Made by a program: the position numbers and the translations under genes. The notes beneath the pieces are model-generated. The model worked only from the letters and a program-made list of their open reading frames with translations, made no database searches and was not told where the DNA came from. 64,000 nucleotides of DNA from AC-32 sp963821495 (GTDB lineage Bacteria > Actinomycetota > Thermoleophilia > Gaiellales > Gaiellaceae): positions 2,170,001-2,234,000 of the forward strand of contig CAWGEA010000003.1 in NCBI GenBank assembly GCA_963821495.1, in the 5' to 3' direction. How positions within the stretch are numbered: position 1 is the stretch's first letter; every line of letters begins with the position of its first letter. This document shows positions 45,894-54,364 of this stretch, piece by piece.

Positions 45894-46714
45894 TACGGGA
45901 ACGGGAGCTGCACGTCGCTGACGTCGAGCCCGAGCGACTGTGCGAGGCGGACGCCGATCTCGATGTCCTCCTTCAGCTTCGCGATGTCGCGCGAGCGCAT
46001 CGCCTCGCCGATGAAGGCGCGCTCCTTCGGTCGCCAGAGCGCGTGCTCGACGAACGTCGGCAGCAGTCGGTTGGCGGCGTCGACGAGCGCGCGCTTCGTC
46101 TTCTTGTCGGCGCTCCGCAGCAGCACCTTCTCGTAGGCCATCCCCGCCCCGTGGTGGATGCCGTCGTCCGTCGTCAGGCGGTTGCAGAGGTCCTCGAGCA
46201 CCGTGCCCCGCGAGGCGCGGGCGATCAGGCGGAAGCGCGAGATGATCAGCCGCTCGTAGAAGACCTGCATCTGGAAGACCTTCTCCTCGAGCGTGTCGGC
46301 CTCGAGCGTCATGTGCGCCAGCTCGTCGAGGTACGGGTCGCGCTCGGCCGTGCCGCCGGCCTCGTTGATCAGCTTCAGCCACGCCTCGGTGTGGCGCGAC
46401 TCGTCCTGCACCATCGTCGAGTAGTAGAGCTTCGCCTCGGCGTCGGGCGCGATGTTGAGGAGCTGCGAGGCCATCTCGCAGGCGAGCATGTCGGCCTGCA
46501 GCTGCTGGGTCAGGACCGAGCGCCACATGTCCTGGCGCCGGGCCTGGCGTACGGGCGAGCCCTTGCCTTCGGGGATCGGCGGGAGATCTCCCCACGGCAG
46601 GTCGCGCACCTGCCACTCCTGGCGCTTGGCGAGCTCGTAGAAGCGGAGGACGCCGGCGAACGCCTCCCGCTCTTCGCGCTCCTGGTCGATGATGACCTGC
46701 TCGGTCGCCGTCAC
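45893..46714 (-). CDS. Ferritin-like diiron protein
   Basis: A 273-residue helical protein (GTG start at 46714). Four helices carry metal-ligand candidates in E-x-x-H pattern: ADMLACEMASQLL, MVQDESRHTEAWLKL (E and H), VFQMQVFYERLIISRF, and TTDDGIHHGAGMAYE. This is the ferritin-like/ribonucleotide-reductase-R2-like group, which includes AurF-type oxygenases. Substrate and exact family are not known. It is divergent from HMG-CoA reductase (24 bp between starts) and coupled to folD (one-base overlap). Confidence 0.7.
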
Positions 46715-46738
46715 GACCTGCAGCTTAAGCTCACTTCC

Positions 46739-47947
46739 GTGGACGTGCAGCGATGGCCGCGGAAGAACGACCCCGAGTCGATCCGGGCGCGGCAGGAGGC
46801 TCTCGGGCTCGACGGCGAGGTGACCGGGATCGACCTCGAGCCGTTCGCGCGGGCGCAGGAGATGCTGACCGGCGCGGCGGTGATCCCGGTCTCGGTGGTC
46901 GGCCCGCTCGAGCTCGAGCTCGGGACCTACGAGCTGCGGGAGCCCGACGGCGCGGTCGTCGAGAGCGGCCGTGCGCGCGACTCGGTGTTCGTGCCGCTCG
47001 CGCACACCGAGGGCGGCCTCTCGGCGTCGCTCCATCGCGGCGCGCGGGCGGTGGCCGAGTCCGGAGGCTTCCGCACCTACGTGCTCGCCGACCGGATCAC
47101 GCGCGCCTCGTGCTTCGTCTGCGGCTCGACCGCGGAGGCCGTCGAGCTCGCGCGCTGGATCGAGGGCGAGCTGGACGCGATGCGCGCCTGGCTCGACGAA
47201 CAGGACGACACGTCGCTGTCGAAGTTCGCGCGGCTGCGCGAGGTGAAGATGCACGTCGTCGGGCCGATGTGCCACGTGCTCTGGCGCTGGACGACAGGCG
47301 ACGCCGTCGGCGCGAACATGATGACGCGCAACTCTTACGTCCTGAACATGGGCTACGTGATGGAGCGCGCGCCGGTGACGCCGCAGCGCTCGATCCTCGA
47401 GGCGAACATGGGCGGCGACAAGAAGCCGTCGTTCGAGTACTTCCAGAGCGGCCACGGCAAGTCGGTGCTCGCCGAGGCGACCCTCGACGAGGACGCGGTG
47501 CGGCGCGTGCTGCGGACGAAGCTCGAGGACCTCGAGGAGCTCGCCTGGGCCGGGACGCACGGCGCCGTCGCCTCGGGGATGCAGTCGGTCGCGTTCACCC
47601 CTGCGACCGCGATCGCCGCGCTCTTCGCCGCTACCGGGCAGGACCTCGGCATGGTCGGGACGAGCTCGATGTGCCACGGCGCGGCGCGGCGCGTCGAGGG
47701 CGGACTGCAGGTCTCGATCCGCCTGCCCGGGCTCGAGGTGGCGACGATCGGCGGCGGCACGACCCTCCCCTTCGCCCGCCGCTGGCTGGAGCTGATCGGC
47801 TGCGCGGGCGCGGGCAAGGTCTACCGCTTGGCGCAGGTCGTGGCGGCCGCGACGCTCGCGCTCGAGATCTCCGCCTCGGCCGCGATGGCCACGGCCGGCT
47901 CGGCCGAGTTCTTCCGCGCGCATCACGAGCGCGGCGGCCTCCGCTAG
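46739..47947 (+). CDS. Hydroxymethylglutaryl-CoA reductase
   Basis: Makes mevalonate for the mevalonate isoprenoid pathway. The 402-residue protein shows TGAAVIPVSVVGPLEL and VPLAHTEGGLSASLHRGARAVAESGG (Glu ligand in ATTEG position), the NAD(P)-binding DAVGANMMTRNS (DAMGxN motif), NMGGDKKPSFEYF (catalytic Lys), SMCHGAARRVEGGLQ with the catalytic His, and GGGTTLPFARRWL. GTG at 46739 is used. The gene is divergent from the diiron protein gene. Confidence 0.92.
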   Translation: MDVQRWPRKNDPESIRARQEALGLDGEVTGIDLEPFARAQEMLTGAAVIPVSVVGPLELELGTYELREPDGAVVESGRARDSVFVPLAHTEGGLSASLHRGARAVAESGGFRTYVLADRITRASCFVCGSTAEAVELARWIEGELDAMRAWLDEQDDTSLSKFARLREVKMHVVGPMCHVLWRWTTGDAVGANMMTRNSYVLNMGYVMERAPVTPQRSILEANMGGDKKPSFEYFQSGHGKSVLAEATLDEDAVRRVLRTKLEDLEELAWAGTHGAVASGMQSVAFTPATAIAALFAATGQDLGMVGTSSMCHGAARRVEGGLQVSIRLPGLEVATIGGGTTLPFARRWLELIGCAGAGKVYRLAQVVAAATLALEISASAAMATAGSAEFFRAHHERGGLR

Positions 47948-48018
47948 CCGCCGACCGCTCACTGCGTACTTTTCCGCTGCACCTCGGATGCTTTTCCGTG
48001 CCTTTGGTGCGCGCTTCC

Positions 48019-48060
48019 GCCGATGCCGCTAACCCGTATGGGCCAGACGATGTGAAGACA
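48019..48060 (+). promoter_or_regulatory. Leader element shared with the gene at 49880
   Basis: Upstream of the start at 48060 occur GCCGAT (48019-48024), CGTAT (48035-48039) and GGCCAGACGA (48041-48050), followed by TGTGAAGAC. The same words recur upstream of 49880 (49826-49831, 49851-49855, 49860-49869), at similar distances from the start. They may be promoter or translation-initiation signals. Confidence 0.35.
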
Positions 48061-49775
48061 TGAGCGTTCGCGACACGACGCTTGCCCTGCTCGGGCTGGC
48101 GGTCATCCTCGGGCTCGCGGCGCCGGCTGCGAGCGCGCCGGCCCCCCGCCACGCTCGCAGCGAGTCGCGTGTCCCCGACTGGCGAGTCGTCGACGACGAA
48201 AGCCTCCCGCCGCTGACGTTCATGCAGGTCGCGCGGGCGATTCGCGCGACGAACGGCGGGCCGCTCCTGTACGGCCTCCGGGTTACGAGCAGCCCGACGG
48301 AGGCTGCCGACCGCAGGCTCCTCACGATCGTGAGCCCGAACGGCGACGGCGTCCGTGACAAGGCCGTCGTCCGTTTCCGCCTCGCGCAGGCGGCCGACGT
48401 GAGGATGACCGTGATGGCGTGCTCGAAGCACGGCAAGGTCGTGACGATCGAGCAGGCTCGCCTCCCGGCCGGGAGCCAGCAGCTGGTCTGGGCGCCCGCG
48501 CCCAAGACGACGCCGAGGACGTACCTCCTGATCCTGGGCGTGAGCGCACACGGTGCGCGCCACGTCTACGGGAACGCCGACCACCGGCTCGCGGAGCTCG
48601 AGCCCGCGCCCGTCGTCCGTGTCGAGGGCGTGGATGCCGGCTTCGGCAAGCGAAGCTATGCCCCCGAGGCGGAGGCGCGGCTACGGATCGACACGGACGC
48701 GCCGTCCTTCACGATCCAGTTCTTCCAGGCCGGCCCGGAGACCCAGGCGACGGTGGCCAACGAGATGCAGGGGTTGCCCGTCACGGAGCCGCGGCTCTTC
48801 GACTGGTCGGCGCACCGCGACGGACCCGCCACGATCTTCCTGCACATCGGCCACTGGCCGAACGGGATCTATTTCGCAAAGCTCGCCGCGAGCGACGGCC
48901 GCGTCGGCTTCGCGCCGTTCGTCGTGCGCCCGCTTCGCTACGGGGCCAACCGCGTCGCGTACATCGTCCACACCAACACCTGGGAGGCGTACAACCACCA
49001 GGACGTCGACGGGGACGGCTGGGGGGACACCTGGTATGCGGAGGACGAAGACCACCGCGTCGACCTCGCACGCCACTACATCCGCCTCGGCGCGCCGCCG
49101 CAGTGGCGCCGGTACGACGTGACGCCGCTGCACTGGATCTACCGGACCGGCAAGAAGGTCGACTTCCTCAGCGACGACGACCTCGAGGGATTCAAGACCG
49201 CGCGCTCACTTGCCCACATCTACGACCTGATCGTCTTCCCGGGTCACGAGGAGTACGTCACGACCCACATGTACGACCTGATCACCAACTACCGCAACCT
49301 CGGCGGCAACCTGATGTTCCTGTCCGCGACGAACTTCCTCTGGCGCGTCGACCGGCACGGCAACCGGATCACACGCGTCGCACAGTGGCGGCAGCTCGGC
49401 CGGCCCGAGTCGCGCCTCGTCGGCGTCCAGTACCGCGGCAACGACGAGGGCGAACACCGCGGCCCGTACGACCTGACCCCGTACGGGCGCACCTCGTGGG
49501 AGTTCGAGGGCGTCGACCAGACCCTGCTCCCGCCCTGGGGCTGGTTCGGAATCGAGTTCGACCAGACGACCTCGGCCTCCCCGCACGGCCTGCACGTCCT
49601 CGCCCAGGTGAATCCGCACATGCGCGACCGCGGGCTACGCGGGCAGATGACGTACTACGTGCGCGGCCGGGCGAAAGTGTTCGCGGCCGGCACGCTCAAC
49701 TTCCCGGGCTCGGCGCACTACCCGCCGTACAAGCGCGTGCTGGAGAACGTCTGGGCGCGGCTCGCCAAGCCCTAG
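48060..49775 (+). CDS. Exported N,N-dimethylformamidase-beta-like protein
   Basis: A 571-residue secreted protein: signal peptide LALLGLAVILGLAAPAASA, then a beta-rich, FlgD-like front (TIVSPNGDGVRDKAVVRFRLAQAADVRMTV, residues about 90-130) and a large C-terminal domain (from about residue 295) resembling the C-terminal part of N,N-dimethylformamidase large subunit: YIVHTNTWEAYNHQDVDGDGWGDTWY, LIVFPGHEEYVTTHMYDLITNYRNLGGNLMFLSATNFLW, and a C-terminal YVRGRAKVFAAGTLNFPGSAHYP. The true substrate is unknown. Confidence 0.78.
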   Translation: MSVRDTTLALLGLAVILGLAAPAASAPAPRHARSESRVPDWRVVDDESLPPLTFMQVARAIRATNGGPLLYGLRVTSSPTEAADRRLLTIVSPNGDGVRDKAVVRFRLAQAADVRMTVMACSKHGKVVTIEQARLPAGSQQLVWAPAPKTTPRTYLLILGVSAHGARHVYGNADHRLAELEPAPVVRVEGVDAGFGKRSYAPEAEARLRIDTDAPSFTIQFFQAGPETQATVANEMQGLPVTEPRLFDWSAHRDGPATIFLHIGHWPNGIYFAKLAASDGRVGFAPFVVRPLRYGANRVAYIVHTNTWEAYNHQDVDGDGWGDTWYAEDEDHRVDLARHYIRLGAPPQWRRYDVTPLHWIYRTGKKVDFLSDDDLEGFKTARSLAHIYDLIVFPGHEEYVTTHMYDLITNYRNLGGNLMFLSATNFLWRVDRHGNRITRVAQWRQLGRPESRLVGVQYRGNDEGEHRGPYDLTPYGRTSWEFEGVDQTLLPPWGWFGIEFDQTTSASPHGLHVLAQVNPHMRDRGLRGQMTYYVRGRAKVFAAGTLNFPGSAHYPPYKRVLENVWARLAKP

Positions 49776-49879
49776 CCGAACGCTGAAAGGCCCTCGGTCG
49801 AGTGATCGAGCCTTTTGCCACGAAGGCCGATAAGGCCCTGCAACAAGCGACGTATCTGCGGCCAGACGAGGTGAGCGAA
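49776..49879 (+). promoter_or_regulatory. Structured leader of the small exported gene
   Basis: This 104-base leader can form a hairpin (CTCG-GTCGAGTGAT-CGAG with flanking GGC/GCC) and contains GGCC-GATAA-GGCC around 49825-49837, and shares CGTAT and GGCCAGACGA with the leader of the gene at 48060. No known riboswitch could be assigned. Confidence 0.35.
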
Positions 49880-50155
49880 ATGCTTCGAATCTGGCTCATG
49901 GCGATGCTTGCGGCAGCACTGCTCGGCGTGGTTCGCCACACCGACGTCCTCCACCGTGCCGGTTTGACGGGGTACTGCACGACCGCCCAGCGGCCCGCAG
50001 GCACGACCGGGCACTGGCGAGCGTGCGAGAAGGGCGTGCTCGACGGCCGCCCCGACCTCTCCCGCCAGTCGTGCACGCGGCGCGGGCAGAACGGCTCGGT
50101 GGAGTTCTGGCGCTGCCCCGGGCGAGTCGTGACGGTTCGGCGCGCGGCGCCCTAG
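49880..50155 (+). CDS. Small exported four-cysteine protein
   Basis: Start ATG at 49880 has a good site (GAGGTGA). The 91-residue product starts with a signal-like helix (LRIWLMAMLAAALLGVV) and contains four cysteines in the mature part (GYCTTAQ, RACEKGV, QSCTRRGQ, RCPGRVV), so two disulphides are likely. No family recognised. It ends immediately before the convergent FG-GAP operon (stop codons within 4 bp of each other). Confidence 0.6.
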   Translation: MLRIWLMAMLAAALLGVVRHTDVLHRAGLTGYCTTAQRPAGTTGHWRACEKGVLDGRPDLSRQSCTRRGQNGSVEFWRCPGRVVTVRRAAP

Positions 50156-51675
50156 GCGCCTGCGCCGCGGCTGACGACGAGGTCGATTCCCGCGCCTGCC
50201 GGCAGCACGGACCCGAACGCGGGCTTCTGTCCGATCACGCGGCCCTTGGCCCAGCCGGCGTCGGAACGGGCACGCCGAATCGTCCCGACCCGGCAGTGCG
50301 AGGCGGCGATCGTCCGCCTGGCGGCCGGCAGCCTCGGAGCCTCGTACCCGGAGCCGACCGAGACGGTCTTTCCCGTGAGGTCCTGGACGTCGCAGAGGCC
50401 CTGCCGGCTGAGACGCACGGTGACCTCGTGCGTCGAGCTCTCCGCGGTGACCAGGTCCGCCCTGCCGTCGCCGTTGAGGTCGCCGAGCGCGAGCGCGAGC
50501 CCCACCAGGTCTTCGGTGCGACCGACGGGATAGTCGAGTCGCTGCCGGAAGCCGCCGGCCCGGTCGTTGAGCAGCACCGAGACGAATCCGTCGTCGTAGT
50601 TCGTCTGGTCGCGCCCGACGACCAGGTCCGGCCTGCGGTCGCCGTTCAGGTCGCCGGCCGCCAGCGACTCGATGTCGTCCGCGTAGCCGAAGGTCTGCAG
50701 CAGGTCTCGCCCCCGCCCGAAGCCGCCGTTGCCGCGGTTGGCGAGCGTGTAGACGTGGGCCGGCTGGAGCGTCACCCCCGACTCCTCGACCTCGTCGGAC
50801 CAGTCGTTGGACGCCACGGCGAGCTCCCGCGAGCCGTTTCCGTCGAGGTCGGCCGCCACGACCCACGTGGGGCCGGTGGTGCTGTCGTAGCCGCGGCCGG
50901 CCCGGAAGGTGCCGTCGCCGCGGTTGAGCAGGACGGACGAGCTCCCTTCGGTGCTGGCGGTCGCCAGGTCGAGTCTGCTGTCCCCGTTCACGTCGGCGAG
51001 CGCCAGCGACATCGGCGAGTCTCCCGCCGCGTAGTCCCTGCGCGCCAGGAAGGTGCCGTCGCCGCGGCCACGCAGGATCGAGACCGTGCCGGTCGCCCAG
51101 TTTTCACGGACGTCGTTCGGGAGCCGGCCGCCCCCGTTCGCGACGGCGAGGTCGGGCGTGCCGTCGCCGTCCAGGTCGCCGACCGCGACGGCGAGCGGGT
51201 CGGCTCCGGTCTCGTACTCGCGACCGGGCCGCAGAAGACCGCCGCCGCGGTTCAGGAGCACCGACACGGCGCCGCAATGCCGGCAGTCGACGAAGCCGCC
51301 GCGGGCGCGCACGACCACGACGTCCCGCCTGCCGTCTCCGTTCAGGTCGGCGATCGCGACCGCGTCGCCGCCGCCCGGGAGGTCACGGCGCGCCCCGAAC
51401 GTGCCGTCTCCACGGTTCAGCAGCACCGAGACGGTCGCCGAGTTCGCGGTCACGAGGTCGCGCCTCCCGTCGCCGCTCAGGTCGCCGATCGCAATTGCGG
51501 TCGGACTGCGGCCCGTCCTGTAGCCGGCCGGCGCCGCGAACGACGGGCCTGGCACCACGGGCGGTGGCCCGGCATGCTTCCGCGCCGGGCTCGGCGCCGC
51601 TCCGCAGCCGCTCGCGAGCCCGAGCAGGAGGCAGGCGGCGCAGGCGAGCAGGCAGGCGCGCGGCCCGCTACTCAC
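50152..51675 (-). CDS. FG-GAP seven-bladed propeller lipoprotein with PASTA-like tail (P1)
   Basis: A 507-residue extracellular lipoprotein, first of six paralogs by map order and last in its operon. The N-terminus LLACAACLLLGLASGC carries a lipobox (LASGC), so the mature protein would be lipid-anchored. Seven calcium-loop repeats (DLSGDGRRDL, DLNGDGRRDV, DLDGDGTPDL, DVNGDSRLDL, DLDGNGSREL, DLNGDRRPDL, DLNGDGRADL) imply one seven-bladed integrin-like propeller. The C-terminal about 90 residues form a PASTA-like domain with C-x32-C and RVIGQKPAFGSVLPAGAGIDLVVSRG. GTG start overlaps the preceding stop (GTGA). Confidence 0.88.
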   Translation of the reverse strand: MSSGPRACLLACAACLLLGLASGCGAAPSPARKHAGPPPVVPGPSFAAPAGYRTGRSPTAIAIGDLSGDGRRDLVTANSATVSVLLNRGDGTFGARRDLPGGGDAVAIADLNGDGRRDVVVVRARGGFVDCRHCGAVSVLLNRGGGLLRPGREYETGADPLAVAVGDLDGDGTPDLAVANGGGRLPNDVRENWATGTVSILRGRGDGTFLARRDYAAGDSPMSLALADVNGDSRLDLATASTEGSSSVLLNRGDGTFRAGRGYDSTTGPTWVVAADLDGNGSRELAVASNDWSDEVEESGVTLQPAHVYTLANRGNGGFGRGRDLLQTFGYADDIESLAAGDLNGDRRPDLVVGRDQTNYDDGFVSVLLNDRAGGFRQRLDYPVGRTEDLVGLALALGDLNGDGRADLVTAESSTHEVTVRLSRQGLCDVQDLTGKTVSVGSGYEAPRLPAARRTIAASHCRVGTIRRARSDAGWAKGRVIGQKPAFGSVLPAGAGIDLVVSRGAGA

Positions 51676-52994
51676 TTGCGCGATCCTCGGCTGACGACGA
51701 CGTCGATCCTGGCGCCGGGCGGCCGCAACGTGCCCGCGCGCGGACTCTGCGACACGACCCGGCCTGCCTGCACCGTGGTCGAGTACTCGCGCGCGACCTT
51801 GCCGAGGCGGCAGCCCGCGAGCGCGAGAGCGCGCCTGGCGGCGCCGAGCTTCTGGTCGTTCAGCTTCGGGACGCCGCAGCGCCCGATCGCGTTCAGCAGC
51901 ACTGAGACCGAGTCGGAGTCGTAGTTCGCGGTTACCAAGTCCGGCCGGTGGTCGCGGTTGAGATCCGCGACCACGACCGAGATCGGATTGCGCCCGGCCC
52001 GGAAGTCGCGCCGCGCCTCGAACGTGCCGTTGCCGGGGTTCGAGAGCACGGTGATGGTGTTGGCATCGAAGTTCGGCGTCACCAGGTCGCCGGTGCCGTT
52101 GCCGTCGAGATCGGCGAGCGCCACCTCGAACGGCGGTCCGACCCCGGTCTCGTAGTCCACGCTCTCGCCGAAGGTTCCGCCGCCCAGGTTGAGCAGGACG
52201 GAGACGCTGTCGACCGAGGTGTTCGCGGTCGCGAGGTCGGGCTTGCCGTCCCCGTTCAGGTCGCCGATCGCGAGCCACCCCGGCCCCGTGCCGGTGACGT
52301 ACGCGGTGCGCGCCCCGACACCGCCGGTGCCGTCGCCGGGGAAGACCGAGACCGTGTCGTCATCGGCGTCGGCCGTGACGACGTCCGGCTTGCCGTCGCC
52401 GGTCATGTCGGCCACGGCGACGGCGAGCGGGGTCAGCCCGGTCGCGTAATCGTCCCGCTTCGGGAACGTGCCGTCGCCCTTGTTGACGAACACGGAGAAC
52501 GAGTCGGCATCCGCGTTCGCCACGAGCAGCTCCGGCCTGCCGTCGCCGTTCAGGTCTGCCGCAGTCAAGGCCTCGGGGAGCTTCGGGGTCGCGTAGTCGA
52601 CCTGAGGCCGGAAGCTGCCGTCGCCCCGGTTGGCCAGCACCGAGATCGTGTTCGCGTCGTCGTTCGCGGTCACCAGCTCGGGCTTGCCGTCCCCGTTCAG
52701 GTCTTTGGCGACGACGGCGTAGGGATGTGGGCCGGCCGAATATTGGACGAGCAAGCGGAAGGTGCCGTCGCCGTTGCCGCGCAGCACGCAGACGCGGTTC
52801 GCGTAGTAGTCGGCGACGACGAGGTCCTGCTTCCCGTCCCCGTTCACGTCCGTCGCGACGAGCGAGAGAGGAGTGCGCCCCGCGGGGTAGTCGCGCGGCC
52901 CCGCGAAGGATGCGCGTGGGCCCGCGGCGGTCGCGGCAACGCCGAGACCGAGGGCCGCTCCCGCGCACGCGACGAGGAGGGTTCCGCGCCTCAT
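51672..52994 (-). CDS. FG-GAP seven-bladed propeller with PASTA-like tail (P2)
   Basis: A 440-residue secreted protein (signal peptide GTLLVACAGAALGLGVAATAAG). Seven repeats are seen (DVNGDGKQDL, DLNGDGKPEL, DLNGDGRPEL, DMTGDGKPDV, DLNGDGKPDL, DLDGNGTGDL, DLNRDHRPDL). Between repeats the SVLLN(R/K)GDGTF-type strand recurs, the FG-GAP pattern. The tail has C-x21-C followed by VSQSPRAGTLRPPGARIDVVVSRG. ATG overlaps the P3 stop (ATGA), so translation is coupled. Confidence 0.9.
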   Translation of the reverse strand: MRRGTLLVACAGAALGLGVAATAAGPRASFAGPRDYPAGRTPLSLVATDVNGDGKQDLVVADYYANRVCVLRGNGDGTFRLLVQYSAGPHPYAVVAKDLNGDGKPELVTANDDANTISVLANRGDGSFRPQVDYATPKLPEALTAADLNGDGRPELLVANADADSFSVFVNKGDGTFPKRDDYATGLTPLAVAVADMTGDGKPDVVTADADDDTVSVFPGDGTGGVGARTAYVTGTGPGWLAIGDLNGDGKPDLATANTSVDSVSVLLNLGGGTFGESVDYETGVGPPFEVALADLDGNGTGDLVTPNFDANTITVLSNPGNGTFEARRDFRAGRNPISVVVADLNRDHRPDLVTANYDSDSVSVLLNAIGRCGVPKLNDQKLGAARRALALAGCRLGKVAREYSTTVQAGRVVSQSPRAGTLRPPGARIDVVVSRGSRK

Positions 52995-54364
52995 CGCCGG
53001 CGCCCCCTGCTGACCACGAGCGAGACCCTTCCGCCCGCCGGCAGCACCGTCCCGAAGGAGGGCCGCTCGGCGGAGACGAGGCCCTTCGGCACCGCCTTCG
53101 AGTAGACGGAGCGCACCTTCCCGACCGCGCAGCCGGCCCGCGCGAGCTTCGTGCGGGCGGCGGCGAGCCGGAGCTTGAGGACGTTCTGCACGTCGCAGCG
53201 ACCCGGCTTCGAGAGGATCACGGTGAGGTCGTTGCTGACGTCCTCGAAGGAGTCCGCGCTGACGAGGTCGAGCCTGCCGTCCCCGTTCAGGTCGCCGAGC
53301 GCCACGCCCTGCGGCAGCTCCCCCGTCGGGTACGCGAGCGCGGGCAGGAGTGCGCCACGGCCGCCGTTGACGAGCACCGAAAACCGGTTGGAGTCGTCGT
53401 TCACCGTGACGACGTCCGGTTTCCCGTCCCCGCTGACGTCGCCGACCACGACCGGGCCCAGGCCCTCCGCGACCGGGTAGTCGCGCTTCGAGCCGAAGCG
53501 CGCGTGCCCGTCGTTTCTGAGCACCGAGACGATGTTCGAGCTGAAGACCGAGCCGAAGTGCGAGATCGCGAGGTCGGGATGGCCGTCGCCGTCCAGGTCG
53601 TGGATCGCCACCGAGACCGGCTCGGGACCGGCCGGGTAGTCGTGTCGGCCGCCGAAGGCGCCCTTGCCGTCGTTGAAGAAGATGCTCACTACGCTGCGCT
53701 CGGAGTTGCTCGCCACCGCCAGGTCGGCGGCGCCGTCGCCGTTGAGGTCCCCGGCGGCGACGGACCACGGGTCGGGGCCGGTCGCGTAGCCGGCGGCGCC
53801 CGCGAAGGTGCCGTCGCCCTTGTTCAGCAGCACGTCGACGACGCCCTCGTCGGCAACCGTCGTCGCGAGGTCGGGCTTGCCGTCTCCGTTCAGGTCGGCG
53901 ATCGCGATCGACGTCGTGCGATCACCGGTCGCGTAGTCGTGCTCGACGCGGAAGCTCGCGTCGCCCTTGTTGAACAGCGTCGATACGGCGCCGTCCCACC
54001 CGGCCACCGCGAGATCCGGCTTCGAGTCTCCGTTCAGGTCGCCGATCACGATCGCCACCGGGTCCGGACCGGCGTTGTAGTCGCGCCGCGGCTTGAAGGT
54101 GCCGTCGCCCCGGTTCAGGCGGATCGAGACCGTCCCGACGGCATCCTCGTCCTCGCTGTCGCCGACCCTGTTCGCCACCGCGAGGTCTGGCTTGCCGTCG
54201 CCGTTCAGGTCGCCGATCGCGACCGCGGCGGGATTCGGCGTGGCCGCGAGCAGCTTCGGCGCCGCGAAGGAGAGCGGCCTGCCGCCGGAGGCTCCGGCGA
54301 CGCCGCCGAAGACGAGCGGCACGCCCAGGAGCGCGGACAGCAGCAGGCTGCGGCTGCGTGTCAT
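52991..54364 (-). CDS. FG-GAP seven-bladed propeller with PASTA-like tail (P3)
   Basis: A 457-residue secreted protein (signal LLLSALLGVPLVFGGVAGASGG). Seven loops: DLNGDGKPDL, DLNGDSKPDL, DLNGDGKPDL, DLNGDGAADL, DLDGDGHPDL, DVSGDGKPDV, DLNGDGRLDL. Each is followed by a strand such as VDVLLNKGDGTF. The C-terminal domain has C-x21-C and VSAERPSFGTVLPAGGRVSLVVSRG. The ATG overlaps the P4 stop. Same operon as P1, P2 and P4. Confidence 0.9.
   Translation of the reverse strand: MTRSRSLLLSALLGVPLVFGGVAGASGGRPLSFAAPKLLAATPNPAAVAIGDLNGDGKPDLAVANRVGDSEDEDAVGTVSIRLNRGDGTFKPRRDYNAGPDPVAIVIGDLNGDSKPDLAVAGWDGAVSTLFNKGDASFRVEHDYATGDRTTSIAIADLNGDGKPDLATTVADEGVVDVLLNKGDGTFAGAAGYATGPDPWSVAAGDLNGDGAADLAVASNSERSVVSIFFNDGKGAFGGRHDYPAGPEPVSVAIHDLDGDGHPDLAISHFGSVFSSNIVSVLRNDGHARFGSKRDYPVAEGLGPVVVGDVSGDGKPDVVTVNDDSNRFSVLVNGGRGALLPALAYPTGELPQGVALGDLNGDGRLDLVSADSFEDVSNDLTVILSKPGRCDVQNVLKLRLAAARTKLARAGCAVGKVRSVYSKAVPKGLVSAERPSFGTVLPAGGRVSLVVSRGRRR

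Noticed and set aside
49776..49880. Possible c-di-GMP or other known riboswitch in the leader of the small exported gene
   Set aside because: Stem-loops are present, but the conserved core of GEMM, ydaO or cobalamin motifs could not be found, so no family is assigned.
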